Positions 7,362 through 16,168 of a stretch of 56,076 bases of DNA are shown here, piece after piece (positions within the stretch are counted from its first letter, which is position 1; each line of letters starts with the position of its first letter). Under the pieces are notes generated by a model that did no database searches, was not told the DNA's origin, and saw nothing but the letters and a program-made list of their open reading frames with translations. A program made the translations under genes and the position numbers. Origin of the DNA: Aquipseudomonas alcaligenes MRY13-0052 (GTDB taxonomy: Bacteria > Pseudomonadota > Gammaproteobacteria > Pseudomonadales > Pseudomonadaceae); the NCBI GenBank assembly GCA_000474255.1, contig BATO01000035.1, positions 1 to 56,076 of the forward strand, in the 5' to 3' direction.

Positions 7362-8807
7362 ATGAAATCCACCCCCTTCCAACGAGCAACCCTGGGATTG
7401 GCACTGATGGCTGCCAGCGCACACCTCTTCGCCGCCGAAGAGGAAAAGGTCCCGCCGGTGCCCGAGAACCCCAGCTACGCCGCCCAGGTGCAGAACATCC
7501 CGTCGGTGGAGAAACCGGTGAAGGGCCAGGCCGGCGCCACCGGCTTCCTCGAAGGCCAGAGCCTGACCCTGACCACCCGCAACTTCGCCGCCCGCGAGCA
7601 GATGAAGGACGGCTTCGGCTTCACCATCCCCAAGGATGACGGCCCGCAGCGCACCCACAGCCGCCGCGCCTGGGTGCAGGGCACCCAGCTGAAATACAGC
7701 TCCGGCTACACCGAAGGCACCATCGGCTTCGGCCTGGACGTGGCGGCCTTCAACGCCATCAACCTGGAACGCGGCAAGGGCCGCATCGGCGGTGGCGGCA
7801 ACCGCACCCTGGCCGACAGCAACGGCCACGGCCACGAGGAGTGGTCCAAGCTCGGCGTCGCCAACGTGCGCCTGCGCGCCTCCAACACCGAGTTCAAGGC
7901 CGGCCGCTTCCTGGTGGACACCCCGGTGCTCAGCTACATCGACAACCGCGCCCTGCCTTCCAGCTTCACCGGCTACGCCGTGACCAGCGAGGAATTCGAC
8001 GGCCTCGCCCTGCAGGCCGGCAGCTTCCGCCGCGCGAGCCCGCGTACCGGCGCCGGTGACGAAGCCTTCACCACCGAATACGGCACCCGCGAGGTCACGG
8101 GCGATCACATGCATTACCTCGGCGGCAACTACAAGCCGCTGGATAACCTCGAGGTCGCCTTCTACGCCGGCCGCTTCGAGGATGTCTGGGACCAGTACTA
8201 CCTGAGCGTGGCCCACGACCTGGGCGACCGCGAGACCCTGTCGCTGCGCACCGCCTTCAACGGCTACCGCACCCGCGACACCGGCGACCGCAAGGCCGGC
8301 TACATCGACAACGACACCTTCAGCCTGGCCTTCACCCTGGCCCACCAGGCCCACGCACTGACCCTGGCCTGGCAGCAGGTCGACGGCAACGAGTACTTCG
8401 ACTACATCCACGAGACGGCCGCCATCTACCTGGCCAACTCCCTGCTGTCGGACTACAACAGCCCGAACGAGAAGTCCGCGCAGATCCGCTACGAGACCGA
8501 CTGGAGCTACTTCGGCGTCCCCGGCCTCTCCACCACCGCCTGGTACGCCAAGGGCTGGGACATCGACGGCACTCACTACGATGGCGATCGCAACGGCGCC
8601 TACGGCAACTACGCCGAAGTGCGCGCGATGGACGACGAGCACCACCGTGAATACGGCCTGATGGCGGCCTACAAGGTGCAGAGCGGGAGCATCAAGGACA
8701 GCACCTTCAAGGTCACCTACATGTCCCACAAGGCGAGCAAGCAGCAGATCGACGGCAGCGTGAACGAGCTGCGTATCGTCAGCACCTTCCCCTTCGACCT
8801 GCTCTGA
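7362..8807 (+). CDS. opdP: OprD-family outer-membrane porin, dipeptide channel
   Basis: The protein has 481 residues, a signal peptide (MKSTPFQRATLGLALMAASA, cleavage after HLFA) and an OprD/Occ-type beta-barrel: repeated amphipathic strands, an early GFLEGQSLTLTTRNF strand, and a C-terminal LRIVSTFPF-type end close to the aromatic-rich terminus of porins. Occ channels carry specific substrates that have a carboxylate. The P. aeruginosa orthologue in this position was linked to glycine-glutamate uptake (OpdP/OccD3). The ATG at 7362 is chosen over the adjoining GTG because AAAAGGAG lies eight bases before it. It sits between two peptide-binding proteins, so it most likely brings the same peptides across the outer membrane. 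Confidence 0.85.
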   Translation: MKSTPFQRATLGLALMAASAHLFAAEEEKVPPVPENPSYAAQVQNIPSVEKPVKGQAGATGFLEGQSLTLTTRNFAAREQMKDGFGFTIPKDDGPQRTHSRRAWVQGTQLKYSSGYTEGTIGFGLDVAAFNAINLERGKGRIGGGGNRTLADSNGHGHEEWSKLGVANVRLRASNTEFKAGRFLVDTPVLSYIDNRALPSSFTGYAVTSEEFDGLALQAGSFRRASPRTGAGDEAFTTEYGTREVTGDHMHYLGGNYKPLDNLEVAFYAGRFEDVWDQYYLSVAHDLGDRETLSLRTAFNGYRTRDTGDRKAGYIDNDTFSLAFTLAHQAHALTLAWQQVDGNEYFDYIHETAAIYLANSLLSDYNSPNEKSAQIRYETDWSYFGVPGLSTTAWYAKGWDIDGTHYDGDRNGAYGNYAEVRAMDDEHHREYGLMAAYKVQSGSIKDSTFKVTYMSHKASKQQIDGSVNELRIVSTFPFDLL

Positions 8808-8852
8808 CATGGATGCGGCGCCGGCCCCGCGCCGGCGCCTGGAGGATTCGAC

Positions 8853-10433
8853 ATGAAGATGCGTTACCTGCCCCTGCTGGCCGCCCTCGCCGCCGCCAGC
8901 GCCCAGGCCCAGAACCTCGTGGTGTGCACCGAAGCCGCGCCCGAGGGCTTCGATATCGTGCAGTACACCGGCGCGGTGACCGCCGACGCCACCGCCGAGA
9001 CCGTGTTCAACCGCCTGCTGGCCTTCAAGCCCGGCACCACCGAACTGGTCCCGGGCCTGGCCACCAGCTGGGAGATCAGCGACGACGGCCTGGTCTACAC
9101 CTTCCGCCTGCGCCCGGACGTGAAGTTCCACGCCACCGACTGGTTCACCCCGAGCCGGCCCTTCAATGCCGACGACGTGGTCTGGACCTTCCAGCGCGCC
9201 CTCGACCCCAAGCACCCCTGGCACGAGTCGGCCCAGCGCGGCTACGCCTACTTCGACGCCATGGGCATGCGTGAGCTGATCAAGTCCGTGGAGAAGGTCG
9301 ACGCGCTCACCGTGCGCTTCACCCTCACCCACCCGGAGTCGCCCTTCCTGGCGGACATGGCCATGCCCTTCGCCTCCATCTACTCGGCCGAGTACGGCGA
9401 CCAGCTGCTGGCCGCCGGCAAGACCAACCAGCTCAACCAGTTGCCGATCGGCACCGGCCCCTTCGTCTTCAGCCGCTACGCCAAGGACGCCCAGGTGCGC
9501 TACAAGGCCAACCCGGACTACTTCCATGGCAAGCCCGAGATCGACAACCTGGTGTTCGCCATCACCCTCGACCCCAACGTGCGCCTGCAGAAGGCACGGG
9601 CCGGCGAGTGCCAGGTGGCGCTCTATCCGAAACCCGAGGACGTCGCGGGTGTACGCACGGACAGCCGCCTGGCGGTGGACGAGATCGACGCCCTGCTGAC
9701 CACCTACGTGGCCATCAACACCCAGCACAAGCCGCTGGACGACACCCGCGTGCGCCAGGCCATCAACCTCGCCATCGACAAGCAGGCGATGATCCGCGCG
9801 GTGTTCGGCGAGGGTAACGCCAGCGTGGCGGTCAACCCCTTCCCGCCGACCCTGCTGGGCTACAACCATGCGATCGAGGATTGGCCGCACGACCCGGAGA
9901 AGGCCCGCGCGCTGCTCGCCGAGGCCGGGGTGAAGGACCTGAAGATCACCCTCTTCATCCGCAACGGCACCTCGCCTACCATCCCCAACCCCGCGCTGGC
10001 GGCACAGATGATGCAAGCGGATCTGGCCAAGGCCGGCATCCAGATGACCATCCGTTCGCTGGAATGGGGCGAGCTGCTCAAGCGCTCCAAGGGCGGCGAG
10101 CACGACATGGTGCTGCTGGGCTGGGCCGGCGACAACGGCGACCCGGACAACTTCCTCAGCCCCAACCTGTCGTGCGCGGCGGCCGAGTCCGGGGAAAACC
10201 AGGCGCGCTGGTGCGACCAGGCGTTCGAAACGCTGATGCAGAAGGCCCGCACCATCAGCGAGCCGGCGGAACGGGCGAAGCTCTATGAACAGGCCCTGGA
10301 GGTTTTCCACCGTGAATCCCCATGGATTCCCCTGGCACACCCTAAGCTGTTCAATGTGCGCCGGAGCAACATCGAGGGCTATGTGATAAGCCCTCTGTCC
10401 AACAACAACTTCGCCACCACCCGGGTGAAGTAA
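8853..10433 (+). CDS. Periplasmic dipeptide-binding protein (second copy)
   Basis: This is a 526-residue family 5 solute-binding protein with a short signal peptide (MKMRYLPLLAALAAASAQA, then QNLVVCTEAAPEGFD). It is a clear paralogue of the protein starting at 5516, sharing ADDVVWTFQRALDPKHP, GTGPFVFSRYAKD and GWAGDNGDPDNFL. Differences in the middle of the sequence suggest a different peptide preference. A strong Shine-Dalgarno (GGAGG, eight bases before ATG) fixes the start. It follows the porin by 45 bases and is probably in the same transcript. In P. aeruginosa the binding protein next to dppB is one of several DppA proteins. Which dipeptides each copy binds cannot be read from sequence. 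Confidence 0.9.
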   Translation: MKMRYLPLLAALAAASAQAQNLVVCTEAAPEGFDIVQYTGAVTADATAETVFNRLLAFKPGTTELVPGLATSWEISDDGLVYTFRLRPDVKFHATDWFTPSRPFNADDVVWTFQRALDPKHPWHESAQRGYAYFDAMGMRELIKSVEKVDALTVRFTLTHPESPFLADMAMPFASIYSAEYGDQLLAAGKTNQLNQLPIGTGPFVFSRYAKDAQVRYKANPDYFHGKPEIDNLVFAITLDPNVRLQKARAGECQVALYPKPEDVAGVRTDSRLAVDEIDALLTTYVAINTQHKPLDDTRVRQAINLAIDKQAMIRAVFGEGNASVAVNPFPPTLLGYNHAIEDWPHDPEKARALLAEAGVKDLKITLFIRNGTSPTIPNPALAAQMMQADLAKAGIQMTIRSLEWGELLKRSKGGEHDMVLLGWAGDNGDPDNFLSPNLSCAAAESGENQARWCDQAFETLMQKARTISEPAERAKLYEQALEVFHRESPWIPLAHPKLFNVRRSNIEGYVISPLSNNNFATTRVK

Positions 10434-10478
10434 CGGCGGCCCCGCGGCGGTCCAACCCATCGCCGCGAGACGCCCGAC

Positions 10479-10486
10479 AACAAGAA
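10479..10486 (+). promoter_or_regulatory. Possible Hfq/Crc CA motif before dppB
   Basis: AACAAGAA fits the CA-motif pattern but lies about 60 bases upstream of the dppB start, away from the ribosome-binding site, so it is weaker than the other two. Confidence 0.25.
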
Positions 10487-10547
10487 CAGCGCCCGCCCAC
10501 CGTTACCCACGGAAGCGGGCGTGATACCTGAGGAGTCAACCCCCGAG

Positions 10548-11558
10548 ATGCTCAGTTTCATCGCCCGCCGACTGGGGCTTCTGATCCCCACCTTCTTCGG
10601 CATCACCCTGCTCACCTTCGCGCTGATCCGCCTGATACCCGGCGACCCGGTCGAAGTGATGATGGGCGAACGCCGGGTCGACCCCGAAATGCATGCCCAG
10701 GCGATGACCCGCCTCGGCCTCGACAAGCCCCTGCGCGAGCAGTACTTCGACTACATCGGCAAGCTCGCCAAGGGCGACCTGGGCGAATCCCTGCGCACCC
10801 GCGAAAGCGTCTGGCACGAGTTCCTCACGCTGTTCCCCGCGACCCTGGAACTGGCACTGGCCGCCCTGCTGTTCGCCGGCACCCTGGGCCTGCTGGCCGG
10901 GGTGATCGCGGCGCTCAAGCGCGGCTCGCTGTTCGACCACGGGGTGATGGGCATCTCGCTGGCGGGCTACTCCATGCCGATCTTCTGGTGGGGCCTGCTG
11001 CTGATCATGTTCTTCTCCGTCTGGCTCGGCTGGACACCGGTCTCCGGGCGCATCGACCTGCTCTACGACATCGAGCCGGTCACCGGCTTCATGCTCATCG
11101 ACACCTTGCTTTCCGATGAGGAAGGCGCCTTCCTCGACGCCCTGCGCCACCTGATCCTGCCGGCCATCGTGCTGGGCACCATCCCGCTGGCGGTCATCGC
11201 CCGCATGACCCGCTCGGCCATGCTCGAGGTGCTGCGCGAGGACTACGTGCGCACCGCCCGCGCCAAGGGCCTGTCGCCGGCCCGCGTGGTCTTCGTCCAC
11301 GGCCTGCGCAACGCGCTGATCCCGGTGCTCACGGTGTTCGGCCTGCAGGTCGGCACGCTGCTGGCCGGTGCCGTGCTCACCGAAACCATCTTCTCCTGGC
11401 CGGGTATCGGCAAATGGCTGATCGAGTCGATCGGCGCCCGCGACTACCCGGTGGTGCAGAACGGCATCCTGCTGATCGCCTGCCTGGTGATCCTGGTGAA
11501 CTTCGTCGTGGACGTGCTCTACGGCTTCGCCAACCCACGCATCCGCCACCAGCGCTGA
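10548..11558 (+). CDS. dppB: Dipeptide ABC transporter permease DppB
   Basis: The 336-residue inner-membrane permease has the family opening MLSFIARRLGLLIPTFFGIT, the extracytoplasmic loop with RLIPGDPVEVMMGER, and the EAA loop region that contacts the ATPases (DYVRTARAKGLSPARVVFVHGLRNA). About six membrane segments are visible. It pairs with DppC to form the channel. CTGAGGAG lies 12 bases before the ATG; an in-frame GTG at 10521 would add nine residues that the family lacks. Downstream genes follow with gaps of at most about ten bases, so dppBCDF is one operon. Confidence 0.93.
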   Translation: MLSFIARRLGLLIPTFFGITLLTFALIRLIPGDPVEVMMGERRVDPEMHAQAMTRLGLDKPLREQYFDYIGKLAKGDLGESLRTRESVWHEFLTLFPATLELALAALLFAGTLGLLAGVIAALKRGSLFDHGVMGISLAGYSMPIFWWGLLLIMFFSVWLGWTPVSGRIDLLYDIEPVTGFMLIDTLLSDEEGAFLDALRHLILPAIVLGTIPLAVIARMTRSAMLEVLREDYVRTARAKGLSPARVVFVHGLRNALIPVLTVFGLQVGTLLAGAVLTETIFSWPGIGKWLIESIGARDYPVVQNGILLIACLVILVNFVVDVLYGFANPRIRHQR

Positions 11559-11567
11559 GGACCCGAC

Positions 11568-12470
11568 ATGACCATCGCTCAGAACACGGTCGAACCGGCC
11601 ATCCTCTACCCCTCGCCGATGAAGGAATTCTGGCGGGCCTTCTCCCACAACAAGGGCGCCGTCGGCGGCCTCGCCTTCATGATCCTCATCGTGATCTGCG
11701 CGCTGTTCGCGCCCTGGATCGCGCCCTACGACCCCAGCGAGCAGTTCCGCGACGCCCTGCTCACCCCACCGGCCTGGCTCGAAGGCGGCCAGTGGCAGTT
11801 CGTGCTCGGCACCGACGAGCTGGGCCGCGACCTGCTCTCGCGGCTGATCCACGGCGCCCGCCTGTCGCTGCTCATCGGCCTCGCCTCGGTGGTGATGTCG
11901 CTGCTGCCCGGTATCCTGCTGGGCCTGATCGCCGGCTTCGCGCCGCTGCTGGGCATGCTGATCATGCGCCTGATGGACATCATGCTGGCCCTGCCCTCGC
12001 TGCTGCTGGCGGTGGCCATCGTCGCCATCCTCGGCCCAGGGCTGATCAACACCGTGATCGCCATCGCCATCGTCTCGCTGCCCTCCTACGTGCGCCTGAC
12101 CCGCGCCGCGGTGATGGTCGAGCGCAACCGCGACTACGTCACCGCCTCGCGCCTGGCCGGTGCCGGCATCTTCCGCCTGATGTTCATCACCGTGCTGCCC
12201 AACTGCATGGCGCCGCTGATCGTCCAGGCGACCCTGAGCTTCTCCTCCGCCATCCTCGATGCCGCGGCCCTCGGCTTCCTCGGCCTCGGCGTGCAACCGC
12301 CGACCCCGGAGTGGGGAACCATGCTGGCCTCCGCCCGCGACTACATCGAGCGCGCCTGGTGGGTGGTCTCGCTGCCCGGCCTGACCATCCTGCTCAGCGT
12401 GCTGGCGATCAACCTGATGGGCGACGGCCTGCGCGACGCGCTGGACCCGAAACTCAAGAATGCCGTCTGA
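11568..12470 (+). CDS. dppC: Dipeptide ABC transporter permease DppC
   Basis: This 300-residue permease begins with a cytoplasmic stretch ending in [11 protein letters not shown], typical of the OppC/DppC N-terminal domain. The first membrane helix and the [20 protein letters not shown] motif follow, both diagnostic of the DppC side. The EAA loop reads [24 protein letters not shown]. It completes the heterodimeric channel with DppB. The start codon is nine bases after the dppB stop and has a GAGGA ribosome-binding site. Confidence 0.93.
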   Translation: MTIAQNTVEPAILYPSPMKEFWRAFSHNKGAVGGLAFMILIVICALFAPWIAPYDPSEQFRDALLTPPAWLEGGQWQFVLGTDELGRDLLSRLIHGARLSLLIGLASVVMSLLPGILLGLIAGFAPLLGMLIMRLMDIMLALPSLLLAVAIVAILGPGLINTVIAIAIVSLPSYVRLTRAAVMVERNRDYVTASRLAGAGIFRLMFITVLPNCMAPLIVQATLSFSSAILDAAALGFLGLGVQPPTPEWGTMLASARDYIERAWWVVSLPGLTILLSVLAINLMGDGLRDALDPKLKNAV

Positions 12471-12480
12471 GGAGCCCACC

Positions 12481-13452
12481 ATGAGCCTTCTGGATATCAA
12501 GAACCTCGGCGTGCGCTTCGGCGACGCCAATGCGGTACCGGTGGTCGACGGCCTCGACCTCTCCGTGAACAAGGGCGAGGTGCTGGCCATCGTCGGCGAG
12601 TCCGGCTCCGGCAAGTCGGTGACCATGATGGCGCTGATGGGCCTGATCGACGCCCCCGGCAAGGTCACCGCCGACAGCATGCAGTTCGACGGCACCGACA
12701 TGCTGCGCCTGAAGGGCAAGCAGCGCCGGCACATCGTCGGCAAGGACCTGGCCATGGTCTTCCAGGACCCCATGACCGCCCTCAACCCCAGCTACACCGT
12801 AGGCTTCCAGATCGAGGAAGTGCTGCACCAGCACCTCGGCCTCAAGGGCCGGGCCGCCCGCCAGCGTGCGCTCGAACTGCTCGAACGGGTGGAAATCCCC
12901 GGCGCCGCCAGCCGCCTCGACGCCTACCCGCACCAGCTCTCCGGGGGCATGAGCCAGCGCGTGGCGATCGCCATGGCCATCGCCGCCGAACCCAAGCTGC
13001 TGATCGCCGACGAGCCCACCACCGCCCTCGACGTCACCATCCAGGCGCAGATCATGGACCTGCTGCTGGACCTGCAGCGCGACCACGGCATGGCCCTGGT
13101 GCTGATCACCCACGACCTGGCCGTGGTCGCCGAGACCGCCGACCGCGTCTGCGTGATGTACGCCGGCCAGGCCGTGGAGATAGGCGAGGTGCCGCGCCTG
13201 TTCGACGCGCCCACCCACCCCTACACCGAAGCGCTGCTCAAGGCGATTCCCGAACACAGCCAGGGCCAGCGCCGCCTGGCCACCCTGCCCGGCATCGTCC
13301 CCGGCCGCTACGACCGGCCCCATGGCTGCCTGCTGTCGCCACGCTGCCCCTACGCCCAGGCCAGCTGCCGCGAACGCCGCCCCGGCCTGGACCCGCACGA
13401 CCACGGCGCGGTGCGCTGCTTCTTCCCCCTGAATCTCGGCGAGGTGGCCTGA
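12481..13452 (+). CDS. dppD: Dipeptide ABC transporter ATPase DppD
   Basis: The 323-residue ATPase has a Walker A GESGSGKS near residue 40, Q-loop [11 protein letters not shown], signature [14 protein letters not shown], Walker [13 protein letters not shown] and switch histidine in LITHDLAVV. The C-terminal oligopeptide-transporter extension has a cysteine cluster ([11 protein letters not shown]). In related Opp/Dpp ATPases this cluster can hold an iron-sulfur centre. ATG at 12481 follows GAGG; it lies ten bases after dppC. It works as a heterodimer with DppF. Confidence 0.93.
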   Translation: MSLLDIKNLGVRFGDANAVPVVDGLDLSVNKGEVLAIVGESGSGKSVTMMALMGLIDAPGKVTADSMQFDGTDMLRLKGKQRRHIVGKDLAMVFQDPMTALNPSYTVGFQIEEVLHQHLGLKGRAARQRALELLERVEIPGAASRLDAYPHQLSGGMSQRVAIAMAIAAEPKLLIADEPTTALDVTIQAQIMDLLLDLQRDHGMALVLITHDLAVVAETADRVCVMYAGQAVEIGEVPRLFDAPTHPYTEALLKAIPEHSQGQRRLATLPGIVPGRYDRPHGCLLSPRCPYAQASCRERRPGLDPHDHGAVRCFFPLNLGEVA

Positions 13453-14423
13453 TGAGTGCCGTACTGACCGCCCGTGACCTGACCCGTCACTACGACATCT
13501 CCCGTGGCCTGTTCAAAGGCACGGCCACGGTGCGCGCCCTCAATGGCGTGTCCTTCGAACTGCAGGCCGGCAAGACCCTCGCCGTGGTCGGCGAATCCGG
13601 CTGCGGCAAGTCCACCCTGGCCCGCGCCCTGACCCTGATCGAGATCCCCAGCTCCGGCTCGCTGCAGATCGCCGGGCAGGAAGTCACCCGCGCCAACGGC
13701 GCCCAGCGCAAGCAGATGCGCCGCGACGTGCAGATGGTGTTCCAGAACCCCTACGCATCCCTCAACCCACGGCAGAAGATCGGCGACCAGCTGGCCGAGC
13801 CGCTGCTGATCAACACCCAGCTGTCCCGCGCCGAACGCCGCGAGCAGGTGCAGGCGATGATGCAGCAGGTGGGCCTGCGTCCCGAGCACTACCAGCGTTA
13901 CCCGCACATGTTCTCCGGCGGCCAGCGCCAGCGCATCGCCCTGGCCCGCGCCATGATGCTCAACCCCAAGGTGCTGGTGGCGGACGAACCCACTTCGGCG
14001 CTGGACGTCTCCATCCAGGCCCAGGTGCTCAACCTGTTCATGGACCTGCAGGAACGCTTCAACACCGGCTACGTGTTCATTTCCCACAACCTCTCCGTGG
14101 TGCAGCACGTGGCCGACGACGTGCTGGTGATGTACCTCGGCCGCCCGGCGGAGATCGGTCCGGCGGAACTGATCTACAGCCGCCCGCTGCACCCCTACAC
14201 CCAGGCGCTGCTCTCGGCCACGCCGACCATCCACCCGGACCCGGCCAAGCCGAAGATCAAGATCGTCGGCGAACTGCCCAACCCCCTCGACCCGCCCAGC
14301 GGCTGCGCCTTCCACAAGCGCTGCCCCTACGCCACCGAGCGCTGCCAGGTGGAAGTCCCCGAGCTGCGCCCGCTGGACGCCCGCCAGGTGGCCTGCCACC
14401 ACGCCGAAACCATCGCCCCGTAG
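13452..14423 (+). CDS. dppF: Dipeptide ABC transporter ATPase DppF
   Basis: The 323-residue ATPase has Walker A GESGCGKS, Q-loop VFQNPYASLNPRQKIG, signature FSGGQRQRIALARA, Walker B VLVADEPTSALD and FISHNLSVV. The C-terminal extension has the cysteine cluster CAFHKRCPYATERC. The start ATG shares its A with the TGA of dppD, which implies translational coupling. It is the last gene of the dipeptide operon. Confidence 0.93.
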   Translation: MSAVLTARDLTRHYDISRGLFKGTATVRALNGVSFELQAGKTLAVVGESGCGKSTLARALTLIEIPSSGSLQIAGQEVTRANGAQRKQMRRDVQMVFQNPYASLNPRQKIGDQLAEPLLINTQLSRAERREQVQAMMQQVGLRPEHYQRYPHMFSGGQRQRIALARAMMLNPKVLVADEPTSALDVSIQAQVLNLFMDLQERFNTGYVFISHNLSVVQHVADDVLVMYLGRPAEIGPAELIYSRPLHPYTQALLSATPTIHPDPAKPKIKIVGELPNPLDPPSGCAFHKRCPYATERCQVEVPELRPLDARQVACHHAETIAP

Positions 14424-14433
14424 CCCCGCCTCA

Positions 14434-14459
14434 CGAACCCCATCACCCGGTGGGGTTCG
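14434..14459 (+). terminator. Possible terminator after dppF
   Basis: A 9-bp stem CGAACCCCA/TGGGGTTCG with an 8-base loop, ten bases after the dppF stop. There is no T-run, so it could be a processing or stabilising hairpin instead. Confidence 0.4.
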
Positions 14460-14490
14460 CTGGCCCGTGGCGCCACACCCTGACCGCTCT

Positions 14491-14794
14491 GTGGGGACGA
14501 ATGCATGGGCTGTGTCTGCGCTGAGTGTTGCTGGAAGAATTGACGACGATTCGCTCGGCCTCCTGGGAAGGGGCGTTTGGCGGCCGCTCCACCGTTCTTC
14601 GCTCGAATCCTCACATTGATGTGCGCACCAACCCAGCGTGCACGCGGCGGCTTTCGTAGGATGGGTAGAGCGAAGCGAAACCCATGCTGAGGAGGTGGCG
14701 GAAACCCTTGGGAGCCCGGAACGGGCCGTGCTTGAGAGCTCGCCTTAAACCACAACGGCTAATTCAAACAGAGCCAATTCATTCGCGATGCCCG
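14491..14794. repeat. Dispersed inverted-repeat element, short copy
   Basis: About 300 bases without a gene. The ends are imperfect inverted repeats of each other (around TGGGCTGTGTCTGCG at 14506-14520 and its counterpart CAAACAGAGCCAATT at 14766-14780). The interior matches, in reverse orientation and in the same order, the outer parts of the longer element at 50944-51510. The best-kept block is 14649-14687. It encodes no transposase and looks like a MITE-type or REP-associated non-coding element. Confidence 0.6.
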
Positions 14795-14837
14795 CAGGTC
14801 GGGTGAAACCTCCCCTGTCACGCGGGTTTCACCCGCC

Positions 14838-15473
14838 CTACATCTCCCGCAACAGCGCCAGCCTGATCCCGAAGCCCACCAGCACACCACCGAACAGCCA
14901 TTGCTGAATGCGCTGGGCCAGCGGTCGCCTGCCCAGCCAGCGCCCGATGCCGGCACCGGCCAGCGCATAGCAGGCATCGAAGGCCAGGCCCACGCTCACC
15001 AGCACCGCACCCAGCAGGGTGAACTGGGCGAACAGCGGCCCCGCCGCCGGGTCGACGAATTGCGGCAACAGCACCGAGCAGAACAGCAGCGCCTTGGGGT
15101 TGAGCAGGTTGGTCAACAGCCCACGGCGCATCGCCGGCCACCAGGCACCGCCCAGGGGAACGCCTTCGCCGCCGGGGCCCGCCAGCAGGTGCGAAGCCGG
15201 CGTCTGCAGGATGCGCACGCCGATCCACAGCAGGTAGGCCGCACCAGCGAGACGCACCAGGTCGAAGGTCCAGGGCGCGGTGCGGAACAGCACCGCCAGG
15301 CCCAGACCCGCCAGCGCCACATGGCAGGCGCGCGCCACTGCCAGCCCCAGCGTCGTGGCCAGCGCCAGGGCGCGGCCCTGGCGGGCACCGGTCTGCAGCA
15401 GCAGGATCATGTCCGGCCCCGGCAGCAGGTAGGCCACTGCCAGGGCCATCAGGAATACGCCGATGTCCGCCAT
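14838..15473 (-). CDS. LysE/RhtB-family amino-acid exporter
   Basis: This 211-residue membrane protein has five to six hydrophobic helices and the family signature near its start (AYLLPGPDMILLLQTGARQG), plus LLTNLLNPKALLF in the middle. LysE/RhtB proteins export amino acids or similar compounds across the inner membrane. The ATG at 15473 is chosen because GGAG stands nine bases before it; a GTG at 15488 is possible but would overlap that site. It diverges from an Lrp-type regulator, a common pairing in which the regulator senses the exported amino acid. The substrate cannot be told from sequence. A short palindrome-rich stretch (14798-14837) abuts its stop. Confidence 0.85.
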   Translation of the reverse strand: MADIGVFLMALAVAYLLPGPDMILLLQTGARQGRALALATTLGLAVARACHVALAGLGLAVLFRTAPWTFDLVRLAGAAYLLWIGVRILQTPASHLLAGPGGEGVPLGGAWWPAMRRGLLTNLLNPKALLFCSVLLPQFVDPAAGPLFAQFTLLGAVLVSVGLAFDACYALAGAGIGRWLGRRPLAQRIQQWLFGGVLVGFGIRLALLREM

Positions 15474-15604
15474 CACCTTCTCCTCCACGTCTGTGAGAGG
15501 AAAATTCTATGCCCGAAGGCCAGGGCAGGTGCTTGCGTATTCCGCCACGAAGAGGATGCTGTTTAGCACGAACCAACACCTATCCACAGCATGACCATCC
15601 ACTT

Positions 15605-16087
15605 ATGCCAAATCTCAAACTGGACGCCTTCGACCACAAGATCCTCGCCGCTCTCCAGCGCGATGGTCGCCTGAGCAACGTGCAATTGGCCGAGGAGATC
15701 GGCCTGTCGCCCTCGCCCTGCCTGCGCCGGGTGCGCCTGCTGGAGGAAGCCGGGGTGATACGCGGGTACCAGGCCGACCTGGATCGCTACGAAGTGGGGC
15801 TGGGCCTGACGGTGTTCGTCGGCATCAAGGTCGAGCGCCACAGCCCCGACCGCGCCGACGCCTTCCGCGAGGCGGTGGTGCTGCTGCCGGAAGTGATCTC
15901 GGTGCACCTGGTGTCCGGCGAGGCGGATTTCCTGCTGCAAGTGGTGGTGCCGGACCTGCGCGCCTACGAACTCTTCCTCACCAACCACCTGATCAAGCTG
16001 CCCGGCGTCAGCGACATCCGCAGCAACTTCGCCATCCAGACGGTGAAGGCACCGGGCCCATTGCCCCTCAACCACCTGCCGAGGTGA
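15605..16087 (+). CDS. Lrp/AsnC-family transcriptional regulator
   Basis: The 160-residue protein has an N-terminal winged helix-turn-helix (about residues 6-60, LDAFDHKILAALQRDGRLSN and ELAEEIGLSPSPCLRRVRLLE-like recognition helix) and a C-terminal RAM/AsnC ligand-binding domain with the GEADFLLQVVV strand. It probably senses an amino acid and controls the divergent LysE exporter from the shared 130-bp spacer. The ATG at 15605 matches the family length; an upstream in-frame ATG would add 32 unusual residues. Confidence 0.88.
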   Translation: MPNLKLDAFDHKILAALQRDGRLSNVQLAEEIGLSPSPCLRRVRLLEEAGVIRGYQADLDRYEVGLGLTVFVGIKVERHSPDRADAFREAVVLLPEVISVHLVSGEADFLLQVVVPDLRAYELFLTNHLIKLPGVSDIRSNFAIQTVKAPGPLPLNHLPR

Positions 16088-16148
16088 TACACCGGCGGCT
16101 CCCTTCCCGTGCTGAAGTACGGGCTGCGGAACGACACGGCTCTTGTAG

Positions 16149-16165
16149 GTCGGGTGCAACCCGAC
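16149..16165. terminator. Small hairpin between convergent genes
   Basis: GTCGGGT-GCA-ACCCGAC, located between the ends of the Lrp gene and pxpC. It resembles common short intergenic palindromes of Pseudomonas and may end transcription from both sides. Confidence 0.4.
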
Positions 16166-16168
16166 GCC

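Noticed and set aside
7227-10460. A 1077-codon open frame on the minus strand opposite the porin and second binding protein
   Set aside because: It is a by-product of high GC at third codon positions in the real plus-strand genes. Its translation is Gly/Val/Leu/Ala/His-rich without domain motifs and crosses gene borders.
10536-12785. A 749-codon minus-strand frame opposite dppB and dppC
   Set aside because: Antisense of well-defined permease genes; its translation is low-complexity His/Gln/Gly/Asp-rich.
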